Assembly: GCA_000702025.1 (NCBI GenBank)
Contig: KL370850.1
Coordinates: 348,359 to 412,358 of the forward strand
Length of the DNA: 64,000 bases
Origin: Blautia schinkii DSM 10518
GTDB taxonomy: Bacteria; Bacillota; Clostridia; Lachnospirales; Lachnospiraceae
Direction of reading: 5' to 3'
Shown here: positions 25,118-34,277 of the stretch, piece after piece
Layout: each line of letters opens with the position of its first letter
How positions within the stretch are numbered: the stretch's first letter is position 1
Translations under genes and position numbers: made by a program
Notes under the pieces: generated by a model
What the model was told of the DNA's origin: nothing
Database searches by the model: none
The model's input: only the letters and a program-made list of their open reading frames with translations

Positions 25118-25744
25118 TTACGCAAATCTTCCTTCAAACAGTTCCGTATGAGGCTGCTTTTCATCCGCATTAAATATATTGATTCTATGCTCATCACTGC
25201 TTCTGTCTTTAAATGCCGGGAACAAAAATCCGTATTCCGGGACCTGAGGCTCATACTCACCGCAAAGCGGACAGATTGCGCCCACAAGGAATTCATAGAT
25301 TTCCTCAGACTCCCATAACTGCTCCTTGTCATTCGCCTTTAAGGGCACATCATATGTACCAAAAAACAGATAAAAGGCATAGGCCTTTTCCGAGCGAAAA
25401 TGCTCACCCACATACTCGTAAAGAGTATCGAGAAGTGCATCGTTTTTCAATCCGCACGATTTTAATCCCATCAAAAGCTGCCATAAATCCCCTGCTTTTT
25501 CTGCTTCTGCTATGAACTGGTATTCCTTAAGATTCACATTTGTTGCAGAAAATGGCACTGCCTTGGCGATTGACAAATTCAATGCCTGATCTATCGCCGA
25601 TAACTTTAAAAAATTGATATTAAAAGTACCATCTACATAACCATCCTCATCAAAATATGCGCCTGCAATTCTGCTGAAGCAGTTTCTCTTTATAGTCATA
25701 CGCCTGGTAAGCTCCAACATATCTTCCCTGTTTATTGTGCCCAT
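25118..25744 (-). CDS. Short DUF4317-like protein
   Basis: 208 aa, probably cytosolic. The N-terminus (MLELTRRMTIKRNCFSRIAGAYFDEDG) matches the opening of the DUF4317 family, in which a conserved Cys-x-x-Arg-Ile-x-Gly-x-Tyr segment begins the protein. Members I recall are about 400 aa, so this one is roughly half length. The C-terminal part has a CPLCG zinc-knuckle-like motif. Start at 25744: GGGTGG lies five bases upstream; a GTG at 25753 is the alternative. No function is known for the family. Confidence 0.65.
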   Translation of the reverse strand: MGTINREDMLELTRRMTIKRNCFSRIAGAYFDEDGYVDGTFNINFLKLSAIDQALNLSIAKAVPFSATNVNLKEYQFIAEAEKAGDLWQLLMGLKSCGLKNDALLDTLYEYVGEHFRSEKAYAFYLFFGTYDVPLKANDKEQLWESEEIYEFLVGAICPLCGEYEPQVPEYGFLFPAFKDRSSDEHRINIFNADEKQPHTELFEGRFA

Positions 25745-25896
25745 TATATCCACCCTTTCTGTCCGTTACGTCCACCGGCCTGTAAGGCCCATCCTGCCTG
25801 CTAACTTCATCATTCCTACTATGTCATCCTACCTGCTATGTCCATCATGCCCATACCACAATCGGACAATCAGTGTCTTGACTCTTTCCCGGCTCT

Positions 25897-26565
25897 CTAT
25901 GCCAGTTCAAGCAGGCCGCGGCCTTCCTCCAGACGTTGGTAAAACTGTTCGTAAAAATCCTTATCCGTATCATATGGTTTGATATAAAATCTGTTGACCA
26001 CATACAGATTAAGATTTTTTATCAATTGAGTGTCCTCTGTATTGTACAGTACCTCCTGTACATCAAGAAGGAAATAATGCCAGTCATTGATATACTGCTC
26101 ATACCGCTTTAAATCCGGGGTGTCGACCCACTTACGTACCTTTATTTTGCTGCGGTTCTGTTTTTTGCACTCATGTATCTGCAGGAAATATTTGAAGCTG
26201 TTGTTTTCATAATAACGTCCCAGCGGAAACAGCCGGCAGAAGCCCGGGCGGAAAGTGTGGATGGAACAGCGCCCTTGTTCATTCAGAAACACACAGCGCT
26301 CCTCCTTCCCACTCATCCGCAGGTGTGGAAGGATATTTCCGTCTGCCACGCCAAGCTCCAACTCACCTGCAAATAGCTCCTCTGCTGTTTTTCCCAGATT
26401 TGTGCACAGACGCCACACATCCAGCGGGTCCAGGATCACAGAATCTCCCATTCCCGTACAACAGTCACAGCAGCCCTCACAATCATGACAGTCCGCCTTT
26501 ACCATATCGTTCAGCTCATATAATTTCCCGTCAGAAATTTCTTCTAAAGCAACCTCTCGGCGCAT
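25897..26565 (-). CDS. YkgJ-family cysteine-cluster protein
   Basis: 222 aa. It carries the CxxCxxCCxxC-type cluster (CHDCEGCCDCCTGMGDSVILDPLD, residues ~26-50) and the downstream CVFLNEQGRCSIHTFRPGFCRLFPLG block of the YkgJ (UPF0153) family, predicted to bind zinc or an iron-sulfur cluster. The C-terminal ~90 residues are helical and charged. AAAGGAAC precedes the ATG. Function of the family is not established. Confidence 0.88.
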   Translation of the reverse strand: MRREVALEEISDGKLYELNDMVKADCHDCEGCCDCCTGMGDSVILDPLDVWRLCTNLGKTAEELFAGELELGVADGNILPHLRMSGKEERCVFLNEQGRCSIHTFRPGFCRLFPLGRYYENNSFKYFLQIHECKKQNRSKIKVRKWVDTPDLKRYEQYINDWHYFLLDVQEVLYNTEDTQLIKNLNLYVVNRFYIKPYDTDKDFYEQFYQRLEEGRGLLELA

Positions 26566-26651
26566 ATTGTTCTGTTCCTTTCCATATATTCCGGTGTTTA
26601 TATTCCATTCTATACATTACATTCTATATATTACTTGCGGAACCACCTGCA

Positions 26652-27032
26652 TCACACAAGTGTATCCAGTCCGATCACGCCCCAGTCCTCTGCCAGAGCC
26701 TTCAAGCCCTCCAGCACTTCTTCCCGGGAGTAATCGTGATCGTCGAGAAAATCCCCGTCCATGTCGTTGAGATATAGATAAAAAGTAAGCGCCAGTTCAA
26801 GGTAATCCATGTCTTCCTCAACCAAGTTTACCAAAAGCTCATTCTCGGCCTCATTAATCTCTCCTTCATCCGCAAGGGAAATAACTTTGGCAAAAAGCTT
26901 ATCTGCCTCTGAATACTCCTCTTCCTTTTCAGGCAAACGGTAATCCGGCATCTGCTCATGAAGCAGAAGCTTCGCAATCAACCTGCCGATATCCTGAATA
27001 TTCCTTATCATATGATCATCCTGTACTGCCAT
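26652..27032 (-). CDS. DUF6483-like small protein
   Basis: 126 aa, acidic and helical, starting MAVQDDHMIRNIQDIGRLIAKLLLH, which resembles the N-terminus of DUF6483 proteins common in Lachnospiraceae. The middle (EADKLFAKVISLADEGEINEAENEL) has the look of a tetratricopeptide-like helix pair. The ribosome site is weak (GGACG), so the start at 27032 is tentative. No function known; its neighbours give no clear hint. Confidence 0.65.
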   Translation of the reverse strand: MAVQDDHMIRNIQDIGRLIAKLLLHEQMPDYRLPEKEEEYSEADKLFAKVISLADEGEINEAENELLVNLVEEDMDYLELALTFYLYLNDMDGDFLDDHDYSREEVLEGLKALAEDWGVIGLDTLV

Positions 27033-27198
27033 ATTTAGTCGTCCGGGCAGAATATGCCAGCGTACTGACACATCCATACTGAAACCAACAGCAGCCATAA
27101 GCTGTTACCCTTTTTCAGGGAACGGCATGCCGCTGTACTTTTCCGGACCTTCCTCCTCTCTGCTGTTTGTATTTGTCCAATTTTTTTCCGCGGATATC

Positions 27199-29397
27199 CT
27201 ATTTATCCAGCTTAAGACCTGCCAATGCCTGCGCAAATGCATTATTCACCGGCTCTTTACCCTCGCTCTGCTGCTTTTTAAGATATTTCTGTACATCGCG
27301 CTTATTTACGCCTGCGCCTTCCTTCTCTCTTCTGGCCTGAAAAGCGGACAGCTTCTCTTTATACCCACAGGCACAGATAAAGGTCTCTTCCTCTCCCTTT
27401 ACGTATAACTCCATACGTTTGTGGCACTTGGGGCAGCGGGCATTTGTGGTACGGGAAAGCGTCTCACGGTAGCCGCATTCCCGGTCCTGACACACCAGCA
27501 TCTTACTGTTTTTGCCGTTCACAGAGAGCAGGCGCTTGCCGCACTGAGGGCACTTTTTATTCGTGAGATTGTCATGACGGAAATTTCCCTGTCCTGTTTT
27601 AATCTCATCCACAATCTCGCAGGCATATTCTCTGATTTCCTTAAGGAACGTCTCCTGGCGCATTTTTCCTTTGGCAATATTTGAGAGCTTCATCTCCCAG
27701 TCTGCAGTAAGCTCCGGCTTACGCAAATCCTCCGGCACCAGCTCCAAAAGCTGCTTAGCCTTTGAGGTGAGGTGAATTTCATTTCCTTTCTTTTCCATGA
27801 GGAAAGTATTGAACAATTTTTCAATAATGTCCGCCCTGGTAGCCACAGTTCCAAGTCCGCCCGTCTCTCCCAGCGTTTTGGCAGCCAGTGCATCCCTGTT
27901 TTCCATGAATTTCACGGGATTTTCCATAGCGCCCAGGAGGGTTGCCTCGGTAAATCTGGCAGGCGGCTTTGTTTTCCCGTTATTAAGTGAGGCATTCTCT
28001 ATTTTGAGACGCTCACCCTTTTTCCGCTCAGGCAGACGCTGGTCCTTCAGTGCCTGACCGTCGTCTTCCTCTTCATCCTCCTCATAACCACCCTCGTAGA
28101 CCTCTTTCCAGCCAAGGCTTTTTACCACCTTGCCATTTGCCACAAAGGTATTGCCTGAGGTAGTTCCTTCCATAGTCACCTGCTCATAAAGACAAGGCGG
28201 ATAAAGCACGCTTAAGAAACGCCGGACCACCATATCGTAAATTTTACGTTCCTCATTTGTCATATGGTCGAGCTGTACAAACTGTTCTGTCGGAATGATT
28301 GCATGATGGTCACTGACCTTTTTATCGTCCACAAAGCTCGCGTTAGCCTGAATCGGCTTATTGATCAATGCTCCTGCAAGCTTTTTATACGGACCTGTAC
28401 CGCAGGCCTTCAGTCTTTCCTTGATCGTGGGCACCACATCCTTACCGATATATTTGGAATCTGTACGAGGATAGGTGAGCACCTTATGGTTTTCATACAG
28501 ACGCTGCATAATATTCAGTGTCTCCTTGGCAGAGAAACCATATTTCTGGTTCGCCTCTCTCTGCAAAGTTGTAAGGTCATACAATCCGGGTGCAAACGTC
28601 TTTTTCGGCTTTGTTGTTACAGAAGTCACTTCCAGTACACTGTCCTTTATCTGACTCAGTATATTTTCTACCTGCTCTTTCTGGAACGAACGGTAGCTCT
28701 TGCTCTTATCATCCCGCCAGGTCCAGCGCACATCACCGGCCTGAAGCGTAATGCCATAATAATCCTTGGGCTTGAAATTACGGATTTCCTCCTCGCGCTT
28801 GGCAATGATAGCCAGGGTAGGCGTCTGTACACGGCCGCAGGAGAGCTGGGCATTGTATTTGCAGGTTAAAGCTCTGGTTCCGTTCATACCCACCAGCCAG
28901 TCGGCCTCCGCTCTTGCCACTGCCGCGCGGTACAGGTTATCGTACTCCCGGCCGTCCTTCAGTTTCGCAAAGCCCTCTTTAATGGCCTTGTCCGTCACGG
29001 AAGAAATCCACAGCCTGCGTATTGGTTTACGGCAGTCGGCTTTGTCCAGGATCCAGCGTGCTACCAGCTCACCCTCACGGCCTGCGTCAGTGGCTATGAT
29101 TATGTCCTTGATATCCTTGCGGTATAGCTGTGTTTTCACTGCCTGATATTGTTTAGAGGTCTGGCGGATCACCACCAGTTTCATCTTATCAGGCATCATG
29201 GGGAGGGTTGACAGCTCCCATTTCATATACTTTTTATCATACTCCTCCGGGTCGGCCAGAGTCACCAGATGTCCCAGGGCCCAGGTTACCACATAATCCT
29301 TGCCCTCCAGGGTGCCGTTTCCTTTCTGGTTACAATGAAGCACTCTGGCAATGTCTCTCGCCACGGAAGGTTTTTCTGCTATTACCAATGATTTCAT
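27199..29397 (-). CDS. topB: DNA topoisomerase III
   Basis: 732 aa type IA topoisomerase. The TOPRIM domain opens with MKSLVIAEKPSVARDIARVL and contains TDAGREGELVARWI; the catalytic tyrosine is in VLTYPRTDSKYI (~residue 306). The C-terminus has two four-cysteine zinc ribbons (CPQCGKRLL...CQDRECGY and CPKCHKRM...CACGY), a feature of many Firmicutes TopB proteins. It relaxes and decatenates single-stranded regions of DNA. GAGGAG lies seven bases before the ATG. Monocistronic as far as can be seen; the short acidic insert EEDEEEDDG is notable but common in low-conservation linkers. Confidence 0.95.
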   Translation of the reverse strand: MKSLVIAEKPSVARDIARVLHCNQKGNGTLEGKDYVVTWALGHLVTLADPEEYDKKYMKWELSTLPMMPDKMKLVVIRQTSKQYQAVKTQLYRKDIKDIIIATDAGREGELVARWILDKADCRKPIRRLWISSVTDKAIKEGFAKLKDGREYDNLYRAAVARAEADWLVGMNGTRALTCKYNAQLSCGRVQTPTLAIIAKREEEIRNFKPKDYYGITLQAGDVRWTWRDDKSKSYRSFQKEQVENILSQIKDSVLEVTSVTTKPKKTFAPGLYDLTTLQREANQKYGFSAKETLNIMQRLYENHKVLTYPRTDSKYIGKDVVPTIKERLKACGTGPYKKLAGALINKPIQANASFVDDKKVSDHHAIIPTEQFVQLDHMTNEERKIYDMVVRRFLSVLYPPCLYEQVTMEGTTSGNTFVANGKVVKSLGWKEVYEGGYEEDEEEDDGQALKDQRLPERKKGERLKIENASLNNGKTKPPARFTEATLLGAMENPVKFMENRDALAAKTLGETGGLGTVATRADIIEKLFNTFLMEKKGNEIHLTSKAKQLLELVPEDLRKPELTADWEMKLSNIAKGKMRQETFLKEIREYACEIVDEIKTGQGNFRHDNLTNKKCPQCGKRLLSVNGKNSKMLVCQDRECGYRETLSRTTNARCPKCHKRMELYVKGEEETFICACGYKEKLSAFQARREKEGAGVNKRDVQKYLKKQQSEGKEPVNNAFAQALAGLKLDK

Positions 29398-29563
29398 TTA
29401 CTCACTCCTCGTATTTGGCGGCGCATCAACAATCTCAGGCGCTGCCCTCAAATACGGATAGTATAGCATATCTTTTTGCTGTGTTCCAGTTTTTCCGAAA
29501 TTTAGCATGAACCGATTTCGCCTGAACCATAATGGATTGGCCCTGCTTTTCGGCCACACCGGC

Positions 29564-29592
29564 AAAAGAGCAGCCCGGATGGCTGCTCTTTT
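29564..29592 (-). terminator. Terminator of the pst-pho operon
   Basis: Perfect 12-base stem AAAAGAGCAGCC/GGCTGCTCTTTT with a five-base loop, about 44 bases after the phoR stop. It is symmetrical and can act in both directions. Confidence 0.85.
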
Positions 29593-29635
29593 GACTCTCA
29601 TCTATTTTCTTTTCGTTTTGTCTTTTTTACCGTTG

Positions 29636-31288
29636 TTACAGCTCCAGTGTCACCACTGTGCCCTCCCCGGGTACGCTGCAAAGCTTTACTTCCATCCCCA
29701 GGTAAGCGGCTCCGTGCTTCACGATGGAGAGGCCCAGTCCCGTACCGCCGATTTCCTTGGAATGGCTCTTATCCACGCGGTAGAAGCGCTCGAATACTCT
29801 CTGCTGTTCTTCCTCCGCAATTCCAATTCCCGTGTCGGCTATGTCGATTCTGGCAGCTCCGTCTTCACCGGAGCCGAGAGTCACTGTAACTGTGCCTCCC
29901 TGTCGGTTATATTTAATGGCATTGTCACACAGATTATAGAGGATTTCTGTAAGGATTGGCTTTACAGTCATTACCTTCTGGTGTCCTCCCTCCAGATAGA
30001 GTCTGATACCGGAGGCTTCTGCAGCTCCTTCCAGACTTGTGTAAACCTCTTTTACAACATTGTACAAGTCTGTGTTCTCTTTTTGGTAGGGTACGCTGCC
30101 CTCGTCGAGCTGGGAAATTTTAATAATGTCCCCTACCAGAGTGATCAACCTCTGGGATTCGCGGAAAATATTGCCCGCAAACTTTTTCACATCCTCAGGC
30201 TTCACATATCCGTCCCGGATAATTTCTGCAAAGCCGGAGATGGAGGTAAGCGGTGTCTTTAATTCGTGGGATACATTGGCTGTGAATTCCCGCCGCAGAT
30301 TTTCCCGCTGAATCTTTTCGGTGATATCCACCATGAGAATCACAGCGCCCTGTACCACTCCGCCGCGAAGCACCGGATTGGCTATGAGCTGGCAGTTGCG
30401 CCCTGTAAGCTGAAGCTCTGCGGTTGAGTGATGACCGGATAAGCAGGCCTCTATGAGCTTCTGAAAGCTTCCGCTTCTGTTCAGGGCATATACACTTTCC
30501 CGGCCCGGATTCTCCACTGTCCCGAAGAACCGCAGCGCGCTGCTGTTTAAGGACAGTACCGAGGTATGCGTATCAATTACCAAAAGACCCTCCTGCATAT
30601 TTTCAGTGATAATGGTGAATTCCTCCTGCTGGCGTTTTGCCACAGAAAGCTGTCTGCGGATTTCCTTCTGCTGACTGCTGATTTTTGAGAGCAGGGGGGC
30701 AATCTCATCGTATGCTTTATTATTTTCCGGTGTCTCCAGATCAAGCTGGTTGATAGGGTCTACAATCCGTTTTGAAAGCCTGTATGCAAACACTCCTGCC
30801 AAAATAAGCATAGCCAGGATCACATAACAGATTGGCTGTATCAATCCACTCACTAATGCCAGCACCGTATAATGTGTGGTTGACACGCGAAGCACCTGCT
30901 GATTAGGAAGACGCCGGGCATAATAGACCGTTTTTTCGGACAGTGTCTTGGATACTCTCTCCGCCTGTCCGATGCCATTAGAAAGAGCCTCTTTAAATTC
31001 TTCCCTGTCCTTATGGTTTTCCATCTTCTCTTTGTCAGCTGTATTATCAAATAGAACCTTACCGTCACTGTCGATCAGTGTGATCCGGCCTTCTGTGTCC
31101 GTAAGCTCCTCCAGATAATCCGGCCCCTGCCCTTCCACTGCGGCTGACAGATATTCGGCCTCCTGCTTTAACTCCTGCTCCAGCTCTCCGCTGAAATACT
31201 GGTAGAGTATTCCAAGTGTCATGGCAAAGCCAAGTGCCAGAACAATAGCAGACACAAGCAGCATTGAACGTAATATACGCTTTGTCAT
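29636..31288 (-). CDS. phoR: Phosphate-regulon sensor histidine kinase
   Basis: 550 aa. Membrane helix ~8-30, an extracytoplasmic sensor region, a second helix ~150-175 followed by a HAMP-like linker (RIVDPINQL), a PAS domain (ENMQEGLLVIDTHTSVLSLNSSALRFFG), then HisKA with FTANVSHELKTPLTSISGF (phospho-accepting His) and HATPase_c (N box LCDNAIKYNRQGG, G1 DTGIGI, G2 GTGLGLSIV). The ATG overlaps the phoP stop by four bases. With phoP it should sense phosphate starvation through the Pst transporter and PhoU encoded upstream. Confidence 0.93.
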   Translation of the reverse strand: MTKRILRSMLLVSAIVLALGFAMTLGILYQYFSGELEQELKQEAEYLSAAVEGQGPDYLEELTDTEGRITLIDSDGKVLFDNTADKEKMENHKDREEFKEALSNGIGQAERVSKTLSEKTVYYARRLPNQQVLRVSTTHYTVLALVSGLIQPICYVILAMLILAGVFAYRLSKRIVDPINQLDLETPENNKAYDEIAPLLSKISSQQKEIRRQLSVAKRQQEEFTIITENMQEGLLVIDTHTSVLSLNSSALRFFGTVENPGRESVYALNRSGSFQKLIEACLSGHHSTAELQLTGRNCQLIANPVLRGGVVQGAVILMVDITEKIQRENLRREFTANVSHELKTPLTSISGFAEIIRDGYVKPEDVKKFAGNIFRESQRLITLVGDIIKISQLDEGSVPYQKENTDLYNVVKEVYTSLEGAAEASGIRLYLEGGHQKVMTVKPILTEILYNLCDNAIKYNRQGGTVTVTLGSGEDGAARIDIADTGIGIAEEEQQRVFERFYRVDKSHSKEIGGTGLGLSIVKHGAAYLGMEVKLCSVPGEGTVVTLEL

Positions 31289-31959
31289 AGCCCATTTCCT
31301 CCTATCTTATAACCGATTCCCCGGACAGTTTCCACCAGTTCTCCTGCTTTGCCAAGCTTCTGGCGCAGGGTACGGACATGTACATCCACAGTGCGGCTTT
31401 CTCCGTCAAACTCATAGCCCCAGATCTGGTTGAGAAGCTGGGTCCTTGAAAGCACGGTTCCGCTGTTTTTAAGCAGCAGAGTAAGCATCTCATACTCCTT
31501 AAGTGTGAGATTTACAGGCTCCTTATCCACCGTTACCACATGCCTGGAGGGGCAGACATAGAGACTGCCAATCTGGTATTCTTCTGTTTTCATATCCTCA
31601 GACCTGCGCAAAAGCGCGCGGATTCTGGAGATCAGCTCCATCATGCGGAAGGGCTTCGGTACATAATCGTCGGCTCCGCTGTCAAGGCCCACCACCGTAT
31701 CGTACTCACTTCCTCTGGCCGTGAGCATGATAACAGGAAGCTTTCGTGTATCCGGCCGTACGCGCAGCTTTTTCAACATAGAAATCCCGTCCTCCTCCGG
31801 AAGCATAATATCCAGAAGAAGAAGGGACGGGTATTCTTTCTCCAGTGCCTTCCAGAACAGGGACGGCCGTTCAAAGCCTTTGGCCTTCATCCCCTGACTG
31901 TTAAGCGTATAGACGACAAGCTCACGGATGCTGTCATCGTCTTCCACTAAGTATATCAT
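31285..31959 (-). CDS. phoP: Phosphate-regulon response regulator
   Basis: 224 aa OmpR/PhoB-type regulator. The receiver domain starts MIYLVEDDDSIREL, with the phospho-acceptor Asp in LLLLDIMLPEEDG, Thr in IMLTARG and Lys in YVPKPF. The C-terminal winged helix ends VDVHVRTLRQKLGKAGELVETVRGIGYKI. The start at 31959 has GGAGG seven bases upstream. It should bind the 11-base-spaced boxes in front of pstS. It follows phoU by 14 bases. Confidence 0.94.
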   Translation of the reverse strand: MIYLVEDDDSIRELVVYTLNSQGMKAKGFERPSLFWKALEKEYPSLLLLDIMLPEEDGISMLKKLRVRPDTRKLPVIMLTARGSEYDTVVGLDSGADDYVPKPFRMMELISRIRALLRRSEDMKTEEYQIGSLYVCPSRHVVTVDKEPVNLTLKEYEMLTLLLKNSGTVLSRTQLLNQIWGYEFDGESRTVDVHVRTLRQKLGKAGELVETVRGIGYKIGGNGL

Positions 31960-31973
31960 CCTGAAACCTCCGC

Positions 31974-32624
31974 CTATAATTCCTGGCCCTTGTATACGCC
32001 GGTAATGGAAAATTCCACCCACTCGGCAATGTTCACCGCATGGTCTCCGATGCGTTCAAAATATTTGGCAGCCATAAACAGATCAAGCGCTGTCCCGGCC
32101 TCCAGATCCCTGACGCGAATCAATTCTGTGAGCTCATCCTTGATCTTAAGAAACAAGCCATCCACAAGATCATCCGCCTCCATCACCCTGTGTGCAAGCG
32201 AGAGATCACTTTTTACAAAGGCCTCCACGCTCTCTGTGACCATCCGGCTTGCGGCGTCCGCCATCTCGCTGATATGAATTTTGCTCTTGCTTTCGCCTCC
32301 TGCAATATAGGGCGCAAGCTCCATAATATCCGCTGCCTGGTCGCCGATACGCTCCATGTCGGAAATCAGCTTCATAGCCGCGGAAATAATGCGGAGATCC
32401 TTTGCCACCGGCTGCTGTTTAAGAAACAGACCCATACAGAGGTTTTCCACCTCGCGCTCCTTCTTATCCAGCTCATCCTCAATGGCGAAGACCTTCCTTG
32501 TATTCTCTGTCTGCCCTTCCCTCAGAGCCTGGCAGGACAGTGAAATTGCCTGTTCGCAGAGACTTCCCATCTTTATCAGCTCTACATGAAGCAGCTCGAG
32601 CTGTCTGTCAAAACGTTCTCTCAA
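31974..32624 (-). CDS. phoU: Phosphate transport accessory/regulatory protein PhoU
   Basis: 216 aa, two three-helix bundles with the metal-binding repeats typical of PhoU (DMERIGDQAADI and YFERIGDHAVNIAEW). It connects the Pst transporter to PhoR and keeps signalling off when phosphate is plentiful. The start is taken as the TTG at 32624, ten bases after GGGAGG, which gives the usual N-terminus (M)RERFDRQLELLH; a TTG at 32633 would lie only one or two bases from that site. It begins one base past the pstB stop. Confidence 0.93.
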   Translation of the reverse strand: MRERFDRQLELLHVELIKMGSLCEQAISLSCQALREGQTENTRKVFAIEDELDKKEREVENLCMGLFLKQQPVAKDLRIISAAMKLISDMERIGDQAADIMELAPYIAGGESKSKIHISEMADAASRMVTESVEAFVKSDLSLAHRVMEADDLVDGLFLKIKDELTELIRVRDLEAGTALDLFMAAKYFERIGDHAVNIAEWVEFSITGVYKGQEL

Positions 32625-32625
32625 A

Positions 32626-33399
32626 TCAACCAAACCTCCCTGTGATATAGTCCTCCGTCCTTTTGTCCTCCGGTCTGGAGAACAGCTTGCCGGTCTCTCC
32701 GTATTCGATCACCTCGCCAAGCAGGAAGAACGCCGTTCTGTCAGAGATTCTCGCTGCCTGCTGCATGTTGTGTGTGACCATGATAATGGTGTACTGTTTT
32801 TTCAATTCATCCGCCAGCTCTTCGATTTTTGCCGTGGATATAGGGTCCAGCGCACTTGTGGGTTCATCCATAAGAAGCACCTCCGGCTGTACCGCCAGGG
32901 CTCTTGCAATGCACAGCCTCTGCTGCTGTCCTCCGGAAAGTCCCAGAGCGCTGCGCTTTAAGCGGTCCTTGACTTCATCCCAGATAGCGGCCTTTCTGAG
33001 AGACTCTTCCACAATTTCATCCAGCTTCACTCTGGAGCGCACTCCCTGAAGTCTTGGTCCGTAAGCCACGTTATCGTAAATACTTTTTGGAAAAGGATTG
33101 GGCTGCTGAAACACCATGCCCACCTTCTGCCGCAGGCTGATTGCGTCCATCTGTGTATAGATGTCTGTACTATCCAACTCCACTTTTCCTTCAATCCTGA
33201 CATTTTCCTCAAGATCATTCATACGGTTCAGGGTTTTAAGGAAGGTGGACTTGCCGCAGCCGGAAGGCCCGATAAAAGCCGTGATCTCGTTGCTGCGGAT
33301 ATCCATGGACACCTTCTTAAGCGCCTGAAATTCTCCGTAATACAGGTCAAGCTTCTCTATGCGGAATTTTTCCTTCCCCTGTATCTTTTCCTGGTTCAT
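32626..33399 (-). CDS. pstB: Phosphate ABC transporter ATP-binding protein
   Basis: 257 aa. Walker A GPSGCGKST, Q-loop VFQQPNPFPKSIYDNVAYG (the PstB-specific NPFP), signature LSGGQQQRLCIARAL, Walker B VLLMDEPTSALDP, H-loop MVTHNMQQA. It powers phosphate import through PstC/PstA. The ATG at 33399 overlaps the pstA stop (ATGA), with GGGAGGAG seven bases upstream. Confidence 0.96.
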   Translation of the reverse strand: MNQEKIQGKEKFRIEKLDLYYGEFQALKKVSMDIRSNEITAFIGPSGCGKSTFLKTLNRMNDLEENVRIEGKVELDSTDIYTQMDAISLRQKVGMVFQQPNPFPKSIYDNVAYGPRLQGVRSRVKLDEIVEESLRKAAIWDEVKDRLKRSALGLSGGQQQRLCIARALAVQPEVLLMDEPTSALDPISTAKIEELADELKKQYTIIMVTHNMQQAARISDRTAFFLLGEVIEYGETGKLFSRPEDKRTEDYITGRFG

Positions 33400-34277
33400 C
33401 GATGTTCTCCTCCCATTTTCTTGTCCATATAGCGGCTGAAAATCCGCGCGCCGATGCTGAATGCAAATACAAGGATCAGCAGCACCGCGGAAGAAAAATT
33501 GGCAATCTGCGCCGCGTTGGGAGATACCGCCTCTGTCCTGGATGCCCAGATATGCAGCGCCAGTGTCGCACCCGGCCGAAACGGATTGAGCGGACAGGTG
33601 GGAGAGGTAATATCCCAGTTCCCCCAGTTGATGTCTGTGCTCATGCCCGCAGTGTACAATAAAGCGGCCGCTTCGCCGAAAATTCTTCCCGCCGCCAGAA
33701 TCACCCCTGTCATGATGCGGGGCAGAGCCGCCGGGAGCAGAATATGGAGAATGGTCTGCCAATGTGTGGCTCCCATCCCAAGACTTCCCTTTTTATATCC
33801 CAGGGGAAGGCCGCGGAACGCATCCTCCGTGGTCGTGGCGATCAACGGCAGATTTAAGATGGATACTGCCATTGCTCCTGACATCAGATTCCATTTTGCT
33901 CCGGTCATCACAATAAATACCAGATATCCGAAAAGTCCCACCACAATGGAGGGCAGGGAGGACAGGGTTTCTATACAGATGCGCAGGAATTTTGTCCCTT
34001 TCCCGTCTCCTGCATACTCTGCCATATAGATTCCCGTGGCAACACCCAGCGGCACGCTCACCAGAAGTGAAAGTACCACAAGATATACGGTATTAAAAAG
34101 CTGGTTGCCGATGCCCTCGCGGGAAAAAGACAGAAGCTTCGGATCGAAGCCGCGCAGTCCTTTTACAATAACGGTCAGGGCAAAGGCGAGCAGGAGCAGG
34201 AGGAAGAATCCGGCTGTCAGATAAAAAAGTATGGTCATGATTCTGTCAACGTTTTTTGCCCGCTTTGACGCTTCCAT
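33396..34277 (-). CDS. pstA: Phosphate ABC transporter permease PstA
   Basis: 293 aa, six predicted membrane helices; the EAA-type cytoplasmic loop is DAFRGLPLGYKKGSLGMGATHWQTI. Forms the membrane channel with PstC. It overlaps the end of pstC by 32 bases, so it is translated from a site inside that gene (GGAGGAG six bases before the ATG). The C-terminal ISTGVAL... region is replaced by an ordinary GAASLIFSRYMDKK-like tail (GARIFSRYMDKKMG). Confidence 0.94.
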   Translation of the reverse strand: MEASKRAKNVDRIMTILFYLTAGFFLLLLLAFALTVIVKGLRGFDPKLLSFSREGIGNQLFNTVYLVVLSLLVSVPLGVATGIYMAEYAGDGKGTKFLRICIETLSSLPSIVVGLFGYLVFIVMTGAKWNLMSGAMAVSILNLPLIATTTEDAFRGLPLGYKKGSLGMGATHWQTILHILLPAALPRIMTGVILAAGRIFGEAAALLYTAGMSTDINWGNWDITSPTCPLNPFRPGATLALHIWASRTEAVSPNAAQIANFSSAVLLILVFAFSIGARIFSRYMDKKMGGEHR

